Program-made: the position numbers and the translations under genes
Origin: Dyadobacter crusticola DSM 16708
GTDB taxonomy: Bacteria > Bacteroidota > Bacteroidia > Cytophagales > Spirosomataceae
Reading direction: 5' to 3'
Assembly (NCBI RefSeq): GCF_000701505.1
Contig: NZ_JNJB01000023.1
Span: 1 to 47,755, forward strand
DNA: 47,755 nucleotides
Notes under the pieces: model-generated
What the model was told of the DNA's origin: nothing
The model's input: only the letters and a program-made list of their open reading frames with translations
Databases searched by the model: none
Shown: positions 8,167 to 16,380 of the stretch, in pieces
Position numbering within the stretch: position 1 is the first letter of the stretch
How the letters are laid out: every line of letters begins with the position of its first letter

Positions 8167-9054
8167 TTACTGCGACGCACTGCTTTTGGTATAACGCCTT
8201 ACTTTAAACATATGGATAAGCGCAGGTACATAATCTTCCTGGGTGTTGATAGAAATGTAGTCTGCGCGGTTCTGGTGGCACAGCCTCCTCAGCTCCGAGC
8301 TTCTCTGATCAAAGCGGCTCGACATATCTTCCCGGTATTGTTTTGAAGAAGTGTTTACCCAAACAGTACTTTGCGTTTCGGCATCGTACAATGGAATAAT
8401 ACCCAAACCAGGCAGGTTAATTTCCCGTGAATCGTATAAATGAATTACGATCAGATCGTGTTTGCGGGCGAGCGCTTTGAGGTTGTGGTGGTAATTGCTG
8501 TCAATAAAATCGGAAATCAGAAAGATCAGGCTGCGTCGTTTAAGCACATTCAAAGTGACCAGGATCGCCTCGCCAATGTTGGTCCGGGTAGATTCAGGTA
8601 CCAGCTTGTACAGTTCGGAAATCACCGTGTACCCGTGCTTCATTCCATCGGAGGGGCGGATGTATCTTTCGTTACGGTCGGAAAAACAGAGCAGTCCCAC
8701 GCGCGTTGCTTCCTGTATTGCCGACAATGCCAAAACCCCGCAGATCTCCTTTGCAATATCAATTTTAAGCCTTTTGGCCTCTCCCACGTGCTGCGACGCA
8801 CTTACGTCGAGCATGAAAAAGGCGGTTTGCTCTTTATCTTCCTTGAATATCTTGATAAAGGTACCGTGTCCTTTTGCCGAAGTATTCCAGTCGATCGCCC
8901 GCACATCGTCGCCGTATTGGTACAGCCGCAGGTCATCGAATTCCAGACCTGAGCCTTTAAAAACCGAGTGAAAGTTGCCGTGACGCTCGCTGGTTACAGC
9001 TTTGCGCATGCGGATTTCGTATTTCCGCAGCTTTCCCAAAAACTGTTCAAACAT
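8167..9054 (-). CDS. DUF58 domain-containing protein of the Bat operon
   Basis: 295 residues when started at ATG 9054 (MFEQFLGKLRKYEIRMRK), the usual start in this family; the longer upstream reading runs into unrelated sequence. The DUF58 core GSGLEFDDLRLYQYGDDVRA then IDW is at about 35-55, followed by a VWA-like fold with FMLDVSAS at 80-86. DUF58 proteins partner with MoxR AAA ATPases. The gene overlaps or abuts the next gene, so it heads a four-gene operon ending in rnhB. No MoxR ATPase gene lies upstream here, which is unusual and suggests it is encoded elsewhere. Confidence 0.88.
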   Translation of the reverse strand: MFEQFLGKLRKYEIRMRKAVTSERHGNFHSVFKGSGLEFDDLRLYQYGDDVRAIDWNTSAKGHGTFIKIFKEDKEQTAFFMLDVSASQHVGEAKRLKIDIAKEICGVLALSAIQEATRVGLLCFSDRNERYIRPSDGMKHGYTVISELYKLVPESTRTNIGEAILVTLNVLKRRSLIFLISDFIDSNYHHNLKALARKHDLIVIHLYDSREINLPGLGIIPLYDAETQSTVWVNTSSKQYREDMSSRFDQRSSELRRLCHQNRADYISINTQEDYVPALIHMFKVRRYTKSSASQ

Positions 9055-9100
9055 AAGTTTTGCAAAAAAATTATCACCTTTGTCACCAGTCCTATCTAAA

Positions 9101-9108
9101 CAAAGATA
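9101..9108 (-). promoter_or_regulatory. Candidate promoter -7 element of the Bat operon
   Basis: The minus strand reads TATCTTTG, a match to TAnnTTTG, 47 bases before the DUF58 start. It lies inside a 7-bp inverted repeat (CCTATCT and AGATAGG, 9091-9110). No good -33 TTTG is seen at the expected distance, so confidence is moderate. Confidence 0.4.
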
Positions 9109-9138
9109 GGGATTTTGATAGTGATGCTGCTTTAAGCC

Positions 9139-9498
9139 ATGAATATACCAATGCGGTTCGCTTCTTTCATATTGTTGTTCCTGCTGCTGTCCGGCTGTTC
9201 CGAGGAGGAGAAGCCGCCACAAGATACATTGTCGGAGGAAAAGATGGCCGCTATCCTGACTGACATTCACGTTGCCGAGTCCCGGGTGAACCGCCTGAAC
9301 CTGCGGTCGCTGGATTCTTCACTAATGATCTTCAACCACTTGAAGGCAGATATCTGGAAGAAACACAAGGTGGATACGCTGACATATTCCAAAAGTTATT
9401 CTTACTATATGTCCCACCCCCAGCTCATGACGCGCATTTATGAAAAAGTGAATAAGAAAATTGAGATTAGGGAGAAAAATAACAATATTAAGCTCTGA
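9139..9498 (+). CDS. DUF4296 domain lipoprotein
   Basis: 119 residues with a lipoprotein signal: hydrophobic residues 7-17 and lipobox LLSGC, Cys20 being the lipidated residue. The mature part contains MAAILTDIHVAESRVN and a SYYMSHP segment, typical of the Bacteroidota DUF4296 family of unknown function. It is divergent from the Bat operon and 51 bases upstream of the glycosyltransferase. A surface or periplasmic membrane-anchored role is inferred from the lipobox only. Confidence 0.85.
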   Translation: MNIPMRFASFILLFLLLSGCSEEEKPPQDTLSEEKMAAILTDIHVAESRVNRLNLRSLDSSLMIFNHLKADIWKKHKVDTLTYSKSYSYYMSHPQLMTRIYEKVNKKIEIREKNNNIKL

Positions 9499-9549
9499 AC
9501 TATTCATTCCTCTCTGAATCACCCATTTAACCAAACACAACCCCATCCC

Positions 9550-10284
9550 GTGAATAATTGTATTGTTGTAATCCCAACCTACAACGAGATTGAAAATGTT
9601 GAAGCAATCATCCGGAAAGTATTCAGCCTGGCGCATCCTTTTGACCTGCTGATCATTGACGACGGTTCCCCGGACGGTACTGCGGATGTGGTTAAAAAAT
9701 TGATGAACGAATATCCGGGGCTGCATATCGTGGAGCGCAAAGGCAAGCTGGGACTGGGCACTGCTTACATTCACGGGTTCAAATGGGCGCTGGACAGAGG
9801 ATATGAATATATTTTTGAAATGGATGCCGACTTCTCTCATCCTCCCGAAGATCTGATTAAGCTATACAGAGCCTGCGCAGTCGAAGGTCACGATGTAGCG
9901 ATCGGATCGCGTTACATTACGGGTGTGAATGTTGTTAACTGGCCCATTAACAGGGTGTTAATGTCGTATTTCGCCGGTACTTATGTAAGAACGATCACCG
10001 GAATGAAGATCATGGACCCTACTGCCGGCTTTATCTGCTATACAGCGAAGGTACTGCGGGCGATTAACCTTGATAATATCAGGTTCATCGGCTACGCTTT
10101 CCAGATCGAAATGAAATTTAATTCCTGGAAGTATGGATTCAGCATTGTAGAGGTACCTATCATTTTTACAGATCGTACCAAAGGCGCTTCCAAAATGTCA
10201 CGCGGAATATTTAAAGAGGCTGTCCTCGGCGTGATCAGCCTCAAAATCAATAGCTACTTCAAAAGGTACATCGTCAAGCATTAA
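9550..10284 (+). CDS. Polyprenol-phosphate mannose synthase-like glycosyltransferase (GT2, Dpm1 type)
   Basis: 244 residues starting at GTG 9550. The GT2 signatures VVIPTYNEIENV, DDGSPDGTADVV (37-48) and the metal-binding DADFSHPPEDL (from 92) match dolichol/polyprenol-phosphate mannosyltransferases of the Dpm1 class. There is no C-terminal membrane domain, so it should be a peripheral cytoplasmic enzyme loading a sugar onto a lipid carrier. Such products feed GT-C enzymes like those at 446 and 27909 (inference). Its 3' end overlaps the convergent amidohydrolase gene by 11 bases. Confidence 0.88.
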   Translation: MNNCIVVIPTYNEIENVEAIIRKVFSLAHPFDLLIIDDGSPDGTADVVKKLMNEYPGLHIVERKGKLGLGTAYIHGFKWALDRGYEYIFEMDADFSHPPEDLIKLYRACAVEGHDVAIGSRYITGVNVVNWPINRVLMSYFAGTYVRTITGMKIMDPTAGFICYTAKVLRAINLDNIRFIGYAFQIEMKFNSWKYGFSIVEVPIIFTDRTKGASKMSRGIFKEAVLGVISLKINSYFKRYIVKH

Positions 10285-11467
10285 GCTCCGAAATCGCGAG
10301 CCAGCTCATTAATCCGGTTGATATTTCCAATGCGCTTTCGTCAATGTCGAAAGTTGGTGTGTGCACTCCTGAAACAATGCCGCGCGCTTCATTGCGCGTT
10401 CCGAGGCGGTAAAAGCACGAATCGACTACCTGTGAGTAGAATGCAAAATCCTCTCCTGCCATCCAGAGATCCAGGTCAATTACATTTTCGGCACCCACGT
10501 ACCCCGTAGCAGCAGTGCGAACGCGCCGGGTGAGTTCGGGATGGTTTTTCAGGAATGGATAACCTTTGACGATTTCAAAATCGCAGCTTCCGCCCATTGC
10601 TTCGGCGATGTTTTCAGCCATTTTCTTCATTCTCCGCAGCCCGTCTTCACGCCATTCTTCATCCATGCACCGCCACGTTCCCTGGATAGTCACTTCGTTT
10701 GGAATTACATTCGTTACCCCGTCTGCAATAAACCTTCCAAATGAAAGTACCGCAGGATTTGCAGGGTTTCTGTTGCGGCTGATGATCTGCTGCAATGCAA
10801 CTATAATGTGCGATGCCATTAAAACCGGATCGATCAGCTGGTGAGGTGCAGCTGCGTGGCCGCCTTTTCCTTTTACCGTCAGATATAATTCGTCGGTACT
10901 CGCCATGTACATTCCTTCCCGGAAACCGATTTTGCCTACCGGAATATTGGGAGCTACATGCTGCCCGACCATACTGGCAGGTTTTGGATTTTCGAGAACC
11001 CCTTCCTTTATCATCAGCGAAGCCCCGCCCGGCGCTTTTTCCTCGGCAGGCTGGAAAACCAACTTTACAGTTCCTTCAAAATCTTCTCTGATCTGGTTCA
11101 AAATCCGCGCAGTACCTAGTAACGAAGATGTATGTACATCGTGACCACAAGCGTGCATTACACCGGGTACCGTCGACTTATAAGGTACCTCATTCGCTTC
11201 CAGAATCGGCAATGCGTCAATATCTGCCCGCAGGCCTACCACCTTCTTCTCAGGATTTCTTCCTTCTATAAGCGCCACCACACCTGTACCAGCTATTCCC
11301 TCTTCCGGTTGCAAGCCCAATGCAGTCAGCTCAGCAGCGATGTATTTGGCTGTTTTAAATTCTTCAAAAGACAATTCCGGATTGCTATGAAGGTGCCGGC
11401 GATGAGCGATGATATCTGCTGACTGTTCTTTCGCAAGCGTTTTGATTTTTTCCAGAAGCTGAGACAT
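10274..11467 (-). CDS. M20 family metallo-amidohydrolase (N-acyl-amino-acid/hippurate hydrolase type)
   Basis: 397 residues. Metal-binding motifs of the M20D subfamily are present: HACGHDVH at 105-112, PAEE at 140-143, and a late conserved GEDFAFY. The middle lid domain (about 185-300) includes GKGGHAAAPH. These enzymes hydrolyse N-acylated amino acids or related amides, usually with two divalent metals, in the cytoplasm. The exact substrate cannot be told from sequence. The gene is monocistronic, with a TAACTTTG promoter motif 49 bases upstream. Confidence 0.92.
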   Translation of the reverse strand: MSQLLEKIKTLAKEQSADIIAHRRHLHSNPELSFEEFKTAKYIAAELTALGLQPEEGIAGTGVVALIEGRNPEKKVVGLRADIDALPILEANEVPYKSTVPGVMHACGHDVHTSSLLGTARILNQIREDFEGTVKLVFQPAEEKAPGGASLMIKEGVLENPKPASMVGQHVAPNIPVGKIGFREGMYMASTDELYLTVKGKGGHAAAPHQLIDPVLMASHIIVALQQIISRNRNPANPAVLSFGRFIADGVTNVIPNEVTIQGTWRCMDEEWREDGLRRMKKMAENIAEAMGGSCDFEIVKGYPFLKNHPELTRRVRTAATGYVGAENVIDLDLWMAGEDFAFYSQVVDSCFYRLGTRNEARGIVSGVHTPTFDIDESALEISTGLMSWLAISELNA

Positions 11468-11515
11468 AGGAACGCGGATCTTACTTTTAATGACGGTATT
11501 TGGTTACAAATCGCC

Positions 11516-11523
11516 CAAAGTTA
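11516..11523 (-). promoter_or_regulatory. Candidate -7 element for the M20 amidohydrolase
   Basis: The minus strand reads TAACTTTG, fitting TAnnTTTG, 49 bases upstream of the start. A clear -33 is not visible. Confidence 0.45.
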
Positions 11524-11623
11524 AGTATAAATAGGTTGCAGTACTGATCCTGCAATACAACTCTGTCGCCCGCCCTTTTGGTAAGAAGGCGGCTAACATT
11601 GAACGTTGTATGAAGAAAAAGGG

Positions 11624-11631
11624 TAATTTTG
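11624..11631 (+). promoter_or_regulatory. Candidate -7 element for the methyltransferase and following genes
   Basis: TAATTTTG fits TAnnTTTG and lies 31 bases before the methyltransferase start. ATTG about 22 bases upstream could serve as a weak -33. Confidence 0.5.
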
Positions 11632-11662
11632 ACCAGACTTGAATTAATCAGCACAGCACAAA

Positions 11663-12544
11663 ATGAATCAGAAGGAGTTTTTAGAATCGTTGGTTTGTCC
11701 GCTTACAGGAACCCCGTTAACTATATCAGAAGATCAGAAAACATTGACCAGCCAGGATGGTACGGTGTATGAAGTAGGCGACACCGGGATTGTCAATATG
11801 CTATATCCCAAAGAGCTGCTTCCTGAGGATGCACGCGAGCAATACCTGTACGATCAGGCATTTCTTCGTTACGACAAAGGTGTTTCCTGGGTTTTTGAAA
11901 CCTTAAATCATTCTGATGAAGCTGCTACCAGAAAATTCTTTATTGATTTGATGGAGTTGAAGCCAGGCATGAAAGCTTTGGAAGTGGGCGCAGGAACCGG
12001 TAAGGATTCTGCATTGATCCTCGACCGCGTTCGCCCGGGCGGAACTGCTGTACTATCCGATCTTTCTCCGAATATGCTGAAACTAGCACAGGAGAAACTG
12101 AATACAGAGGACGTCAATGCGCATTACTTTCTTGGAAACGGTTCTTACCTCCCTTTTCCTGATGATACTTTCGATGCTGTTTTTCACTTTGGCGGTATTA
12201 ATACATTCTCTGAGAGAAAAAAGGCTTTTGAGGAACTGACCCGCGTAGTAAGGCCGGGCGGAAAAGTTGTAGTAGGCGACGAAAGCATTGCTCCCTGGTT
12301 GAGAAATACGCCAACTTATGCCACACTTTTGAAAGCCAATCCGCTTTTCAGGGCTGAGGTTCCATTGGAAGATCTTCCTGCCAACATTGAAAATTTCAAA
12401 CTGCACTACGTTTTTGGCAATGCATTCTATGTAATGGAGTTCAAAGTGACCTCAACTGCCCCGGAAGTAGATATTGATCTGCCGATACCAGGTAAGGATT
12501 TCGTAGATAACTGGCGCATCAGAGCTGAAAAGGCGGTGGACTAA
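11663..12544 (+). CDS. Class I SAM-dependent methyltransferase with Trm112-like N-terminus
   Basis: 293 residues. The first ~50 residues (LVCPLTGTPLTISEDQ) resemble a Trm112-type small domain, though only one Cys of the usual zinc knuckle remains. SAM motif I is ALEVGAGTGKDS at 105-116, with motif II/III-like VLSDLSPNML and a DDTFDAVFHFGGI segment. This is the methyltransf_11 fold. The substrate is unknown. It is first in a same-strand run of six genes ending in two GT2 enzymes, so a role in sugar or lipid modification is possible (inference). Confidence 0.85.
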   Translation: MNQKEFLESLVCPLTGTPLTISEDQKTLTSQDGTVYEVGDTGIVNMLYPKELLPEDAREQYLYDQAFLRYDKGVSWVFETLNHSDEAATRKFFIDLMELKPGMKALEVGAGTGKDSALILDRVRPGGTAVLSDLSPNMLKLAQEKLNTEDVNAHYFLGNGSYLPFPDDTFDAVFHFGGINTFSERKKAFEELTRVVRPGGKVVVGDESIAPWLRNTPTYATLLKANPLFRAEVPLEDLPANIENFKLHYVFGNAFYVMEFKVTSTAPEVDIDLPIPGKDFVDNWRIRAEKAVD

Positions 12545-12594
12545 TCTTCACTTCTTCCATTTTACATTTCACTATCTAAGATATTACGCTTTCC

Positions 12595-13530
12595 ATGTGG
12601 GTTAAAAAAGGAGTTATTTACAAACCTGACGGCAGCATGCCACATAGTTTGTCGCACGCACAGGTTCCATTTGCATATAAACACAAAGACTTTCTTCGCA
12701 TTTATTTCTCGACCCGCGACGCCAGTACGCAGTCGCGTCCGACATTTATAGATGTGGATTATGATGACCCAAAAAAAATCCTTTACGTGCACGACAAGCC
12801 CGTACTGGAACTTGGCGGACCAGGTGAATATGACGAAACAGGCGCAATGCCAGCCTGGTTTATAGACAGGCCGAATGGAGATATCTGGCTTTACTATACC
12901 GGCTGGAACCGCACGCATAATTCCTACCGGCTTTCCATGGGACTAGCGGAGAGTCACGATGGCGGTTTGACTTTCAAGAAAAAGTTTGTCGGTCCGATTA
13001 TGGATCGCAGCATTCAAAATCCGCTTTGGGCTGCGCAGCCTTCGGTGATGATCGACGAAGACGGTACCTGGCGGATGTGGTACATTTCGGGGCACAAATG
13101 CGAATGGATACATGATTATCCTGAACCCTATTATCGCGCGCAATCTGCTACTTCCAAAGACGGGATCCATTGGGAGATCAGCGACATTCCAACACTTGAT
13201 TTCGACGATTTTCTGCACGCAGTAGGTCGCCCGAGTGTTTTCAAGGAAGATGGTATTTACAAAATGTATTATTCATTCCGCCACTCCCGCGATTACCGCA
13301 CGGATCGTAACCAGAGTTACCGGTTAGGCTATGCAGAATCTCTGGATGGAACGAACTGGGAAAGAAAAGACCATTTGGTAGGAATTGCAAAATCAGAAAA
13401 CCCCGAGGATTTCGACTATCAGATGATCGACTACGCTAATTTTTATCAGCACAACGGAAAACGTTACCTGCTGTATAATGGGAATGGCTTTGGTGCGGCG
13501 GGATTTGCTTATGCAGTCTGGGAGGATTAA
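12595..13530 (+). CDS. Five-bladed beta-propeller glycosidase-like protein
   Basis: 311 residues without a signal peptide. Repeated blade-like segments with DGxxW or DGxxY turns (DGGLTF, DEDGTWRMWYISG, SKDGIHWE, EDGIYKMYYSF, LDGTNWERK) mark the GH43/GH32/GH130-like five-bladed propeller superfamily. Candidate acidic catalytic residues are hard to assign without alignment. Since it is apparently cytoplasmic and sits among glycosyltransferases, it may process an activated or nucleotide-linked sugar, or be non-catalytic. The start ATG follows the methyltransferase stop by 50 bases. Confidence 0.75.
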   Translation: MWVKKGVIYKPDGSMPHSLSHAQVPFAYKHKDFLRIYFSTRDASTQSRPTFIDVDYDDPKKILYVHDKPVLELGGPGEYDETGAMPAWFIDRPNGDIWLYYTGWNRTHNSYRLSMGLAESHDGGLTFKKKFVGPIMDRSIQNPLWAAQPSVMIDEDGTWRMWYISGHKCEWIHDYPEPYYRAQSATSKDGIHWEISDIPTLDFDDFLHAVGRPSVFKEDGIYKMYYSFRHSRDYRTDRNQSYRLGYAESLDGTNWERKDHLVGIAKSENPEDFDYQMIDYANFYQHNGKRYLLYNGNGFGAAGFAYAVWED

Positions 13531-13580
13531 TCTCCTGAAAAAGACTGATCTAAGTCACTTCTGCATTGCCAAAAGAATAA

Positions 13581-13588
13581 TAATTTTG
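13581..13588 (+). promoter_or_regulatory. Candidate internal promoter before the PhyH gene
   Basis: TAATTTTG fits TAnnTTTG and lies 41 bases before the next start, in a 99-base gap. It suggests the PhyH-GT2 genes can be transcribed apart from the first two genes of the cluster. Confidence 0.5.
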
Positions 13589-13629
13589 AGCGATCATTAT
13601 TACTTAAACTTCACACAAGCAATCAGAAA

Positions 13630-14448
13630 ATGAGTACACTTCAAGAACAGTTTAACAGAGACGGGTATGTTCTTCTAAGAGATTACCTCGATAAGAACAT
13701 TATCAATACAATATATACAGACGCACGCAAAATCTTCGCGACTCAGATCAAACACGTAACGGGCCGGTCAGTCGATATAGACGACCGGGATGCATTTGAG
13801 AATGCAATGTTTGAGTTTTTTGAGAAAGATTTCAATGCATTCGTCAATACCGGTAAAACAGTACAACATACATTTTCACTGCACCGTCTGGGAGTTGATC
13901 CTTTGATCGAAAACCTGTTGAAAGAAGTGGGTTTGTCTAATCCAATTATCGGCGCACGTGCTGCGATGCAGTTCAACAGCCGGTTTTTGTCAAAAGACGG
14001 AAGCAAGCACTGGAAACTGGATGCGCACCAGGATTGGCGCACAGGTCAGGGTTCTCTGGATAGTACCGTAATCTGGTTCCCGATGGTTGATGCCGGCGCC
14101 GACATTGGTGCATTGCAGGTAATTCCAGGCAGCCACACTACCGGTCTGCGGGAATCCTCGACTTCGGGTTATCAGGGCGGGATCACAGCAGAGTTGAAAG
14201 ATGAAGACTTCGTACAAACCGAGTTTAAAGTAGGCGATCTCCTGATCTTCTCTGCGTTTTTGATCCACCAATCAGGAAATAACATTACCAACAACATCCG
14301 CTGGTCTGTTCAGCTGCGGTACAACAATCTCGACGAGCCTACATTCATCGAGCGCGGCTACCCGATGGCGTACATTTACAAACCCGAAACAGAGCTGGTT
14401 ACACCTGATTTCCCAAGCGTAGAGCAGTTGAAGGGGGTTTTTAGTTAG
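13630..14448 (+). CDS. Phytanoyl-CoA dioxygenase (PhyH) family protein
   Basis: 272 residues with the iron-binding facial triad of Fe(II)/2-oxoglutarate dioxygenases: H133 and D135 in DAHQDWR, H213 in FLIHQSGNN. A following Arg (NNIRWSVQLRY) is placed to bind 2-oxoglutarate. VIPGSHTTG at about 164-172 is the typical PhyH core. PhyH proteins hydroxylate diverse small molecules or lipids. The position before glycosyltransferases suggests modification of a sugar or lipid building block, which is inference. The gene is followed by the DUF2283 gene 23 bases later. Confidence 0.9.
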   Translation: MSTLQEQFNRDGYVLLRDYLDKNIINTIYTDARKIFATQIKHVTGRSVDIDDRDAFENAMFEFFEKDFNAFVNTGKTVQHTFSLHRLGVDPLIENLLKEVGLSNPIIGARAAMQFNSRFLSKDGSKHWKLDAHQDWRTGQGSLDSTVIWFPMVDAGADIGALQVIPGSHTTGLRESSTSGYQGGITAELKDEDFVQTEFKVGDLLIFSAFLIHQSGNNITNNIRWSVQLRYNNLDEPTFIERGYPMAYIYKPETELVTPDFPSVEQLKGVFS

Positions 14449-14471
14449 ATCTCAGTTGGTCAGGAACTAGT

Positions 14472-14696
14472 ATGGATATTAAATATTTTCAGGATACAGA
14501 TACGCTGCTTTTAGTTTTTAATCAAAATGAAGTGGTATCAACTGATGATTTGAATCAAAACATGCTTGTTGACCTTGATGAAAATGGAAATCCCGTTTCC
14601 TTGACTATTGAGCACGCTACCAGTGTGACGAATGTTAATGGTTTGTCCTTTCATCAAATCAATGGTCACATTGTGAAGGAGCTTGTTGCCATTTAG
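14472..14696 (+). CDS. DUF2283 domain small protein
   Basis: 74 residues. MDIKYFQDTDTLLLVFN, a VDLDENGNPVSLTIEHA strand-turn-strand and a LSFHQING tail match the compact beta-rich DUF2283 fold, which has no known function. It lies between the PhyH and GT2 genes with only 23 and 8 base gaps, so it is almost certainly co-transcribed. DUF2283 genes are often near toxin-antitoxin or mobile DNA, but nothing here suggests that. Confidence 0.83.
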   Translation: MDIKYFQDTDTLLLVFNQNEVVSTDDLNQNMLVDLDENGNPVSLTIEHATSVTNVNGLSFHQINGHIVKELVAI

Positions 14697-14704
14697 AATC
14701 TTAC

Positions 14705-15514
14705 ATGAAAGTATCAGTCTGCGTCCCAACATATAATCACGAAAAGTACATTGCACAGATGCTCGAAGGAGCTTTTATGCAGCAAACTGATTTTGATTTT
14801 GAAATTGTAATCGGCGACGATGCTTCTACGGATAGCACGCAAGCAATTATAAAAGAATACGATCAGAAAAAGCCCGGGCTAATCCGGGCTTTTCTGCATT
14901 CCGAGAACCAGGGTCCGAGCGAGCCGCGGGAATTTGCCGGTCGGAATAATGTACTGCAACTCGTGAAAGCTTGCAAAGGTAAATACGTGGCCATGTGCGA
15001 AGGCGATGATTACTGGACGGATCCATTGAAGTTGCAGAAGCAGGTCGACTTCCTGGACAAAAACCCGGATTTCAGCGTCTGTCATCACAATATGCGGGTT
15101 GTTTATGAAGATGGATCTCCTGAGCACTTATTTAACAAGCCGGATCAGAAATCCATTTCTGGTATTGCGGATATCCTGGAAGACAAATGGTTTTTTGCCA
15201 CAGCCAGCTGGATGTACCGGAATCCTTTCCAAGATCAAGATTTTGCTGATTGGCATGCGAAAGCAGCTGCGGGTGACTGGGCTTTGATGATTCAGCTTGC
15301 TGCCAGAGGTAAGATCGGCTATCTGCCGGATGTAATGGGTGTATACCGGAAGCACAGCGCAGGCCTGAGCAATGTGCACGCACATACAAATATTCCTTTT
15401 TTACAAAACAGAAAGGAAATGTTTGAAAACGTAGACAAGTGGCTGGACTACAAGTATCACGACGTTATTTCAAAAACCATAGCGGGCTACGAAGCAAAGC
15501 TCGCAATGCGCTGA
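14705..15514 (+). CDS. Glycosyltransferase family 2 protein
   Basis: 269 residues. VSVCVPTYNHEKYIAQML at 3-20, GDDASTDST at 37-45 and the CEGDDYWTDPLKLQKQV segment near 100 (sugar/metal-binding DxD region) are classic for GT2 enzymes of the GT-A fold. No membrane segment, so it is a soluble or peripheral cytoplasmic enzyme adding a sugar to a lipid- or protein-linked glycan. Starts 8 bases after the DUF2283 stop. A terminator-like hairpin lies inside its coding sequence at 14868-14893. Confidence 0.9.
   Translation: MKVSVCVPTYNHEKYIAQMLEGAFMQQTDFDFEIVIGDDASTDSTQAIIKEYDQKKPGLIRAFLHSENQGPSEPREFAGRNNVLQLVKACKGKYVAMCEGDDYWTDPLKLQKQVDFLDKNPDFSVCHHNMRVVYEDGSPEHLFNKPDQKSISGIADILEDKWFFATASWMYRNPFQDQDFADWHAKAAAGDWALMIQLAARGKIGYLPDVMGVYRKHSAGLSNVHAHTNIPFLQNRKEMFENVDKWLDYKYHDVISKTIAGYEAKLAMR
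14868..14893 (+). other. Intragenic terminator-like hairpin
   Basis: A perfect 10-bp stem inside the GT2 gene: AAAAGCCCGG (14868-14877), loop GCTAAT, CCGGGCTTTT (14884-14893). It resembles a rho-independent terminator but the T run stops after four bases. Being coding sequence, it could be chance, or it could reduce expression of the downstream genes. Confidence 0.45.
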
Positions 15515-15572
15515 AAATTGGCAGTTCAAATTAATAATCTTTAATTTGTACTGTTTTCAACAACTGACTTTT

Positions 15573-16337
15573 ATGAAGCTAAGCGTCGTAATACCAGCAT
15601 ATAATGAGGAAGAATCCATTACACACACGCTGGTATCTCTTTACAATACATTGAATAAGTACAATATCCCCCACGAAATATGCGTGACTAACGATAATTC
15701 CAAGGATGGAACGTTGCGGGTATTGGACGAGCTTTCACTTCAGATCCCCACACTGGTTTACTATACCAACCCGGGCCCGAATGGTTTTGGATACGCGGTA
15801 AGATATGGACTGGAACGCTTTAAAGGCGATTGCGTGGCCGTTTTCATGGCTGATATGTCCGATGATCCCGAAGATCTTGTGAAGTATTACAACAAAATGC
15901 TGGAAGGCGATTACGACTGCGTGTTCGGCTCCCGCTGGGACAAAGGCGGCAAAGTGATTGACTACCCGACACTGAAAAAAGTGATCAACCGCGTGGCAAA
16001 CTTCATTGTTCGCATTGTAATGGGGATCAAGTACAATGATACCACCAATGCATTCAAGCTGTATAAAAGGGAAACCATCGAAGGTATCAAACCCTTTTTA
16101 GCTCCTCACTTCAATCTTACCATCGAGCTACCGCTAAAAGCAATGGTGCGCGGCTTCAACTATGCGGTTGTACCTAACAGCTGGACAAACCGGAAGTATG
16201 GCGAGTCGAAGCTCAAAATCAAGGAAATGGGAAGCAGGTACTTCTTTATATTGATGTACTGCCTCATTGAAAAGTACTTCTCTCAGGGCGATTTTATGAA
16301 GAAATCAACCGCGCCCAAAAAGGAAGTCAGCCGCTGA
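15573..16337 (+). CDS. Glycosyltransferase family 2 protein (Dpm1-like subgroup)
   Basis: 254 residues from ATG 15573; a TTG 27 bases upstream is possible but would precede the conserved MKLSVVIPAYNEEESI start. TNDNSKDGT at 39-47 and MADMSDDPEDLV at 92-103 are the nucleotide- and metal-binding segments. The NRKYGESKLKI segment near 210 is typical of polyprenol-phosphate sugar transferases. No C-terminal membrane helices. Last gene of the same-strand cluster, 58 bases after the other GT2 gene. Probably makes a lipid-linked sugar for surface glycan assembly. Confidence 0.86.
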   Translation: MKLSVVIPAYNEEESITHTLVSLYNTLNKYNIPHEICVTNDNSKDGTLRVLDELSLQIPTLVYYTNPGPNGFGYAVRYGLERFKGDCVAVFMADMSDDPEDLVKYYNKMLEGDYDCVFGSRWDKGGKVIDYPTLKKVINRVANFIVRIVMGIKYNDTTNAFKLYKRETIEGIKPFLAPHFNLTIELPLKAMVRGFNYAVVPNSWTNRKYGESKLKIKEMGSRYFFILMYCLIEKYFSQGDFMKKSTAPKKEVSR

Positions 16338-16343
16338 GGATCA

Positions 16344-16376
16344 GCCCCCGAGGAACAGCCGCTGATTCTCCTCGGC
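16344..16376. terminator. Possible hairpin between convergent GT2 and membrane-protein genes
   Basis: CCGAGGA and TCCTCGG form an imperfect GC-rich hairpin in the 43-base gap between two convergent genes. There is no T run on either strand, so termination by it is uncertain. Confidence 0.35.
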
Positions 16377-16380
16377 CACA

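Noticed and set aside
9055..9270. Upstream extension of the DUF58 frame to 9270
   Set aside because: The first 72 residues have no family similarity and overlap the divergent DUF4296 gene; the family's usual start is MFEQFLGKL at 9054.
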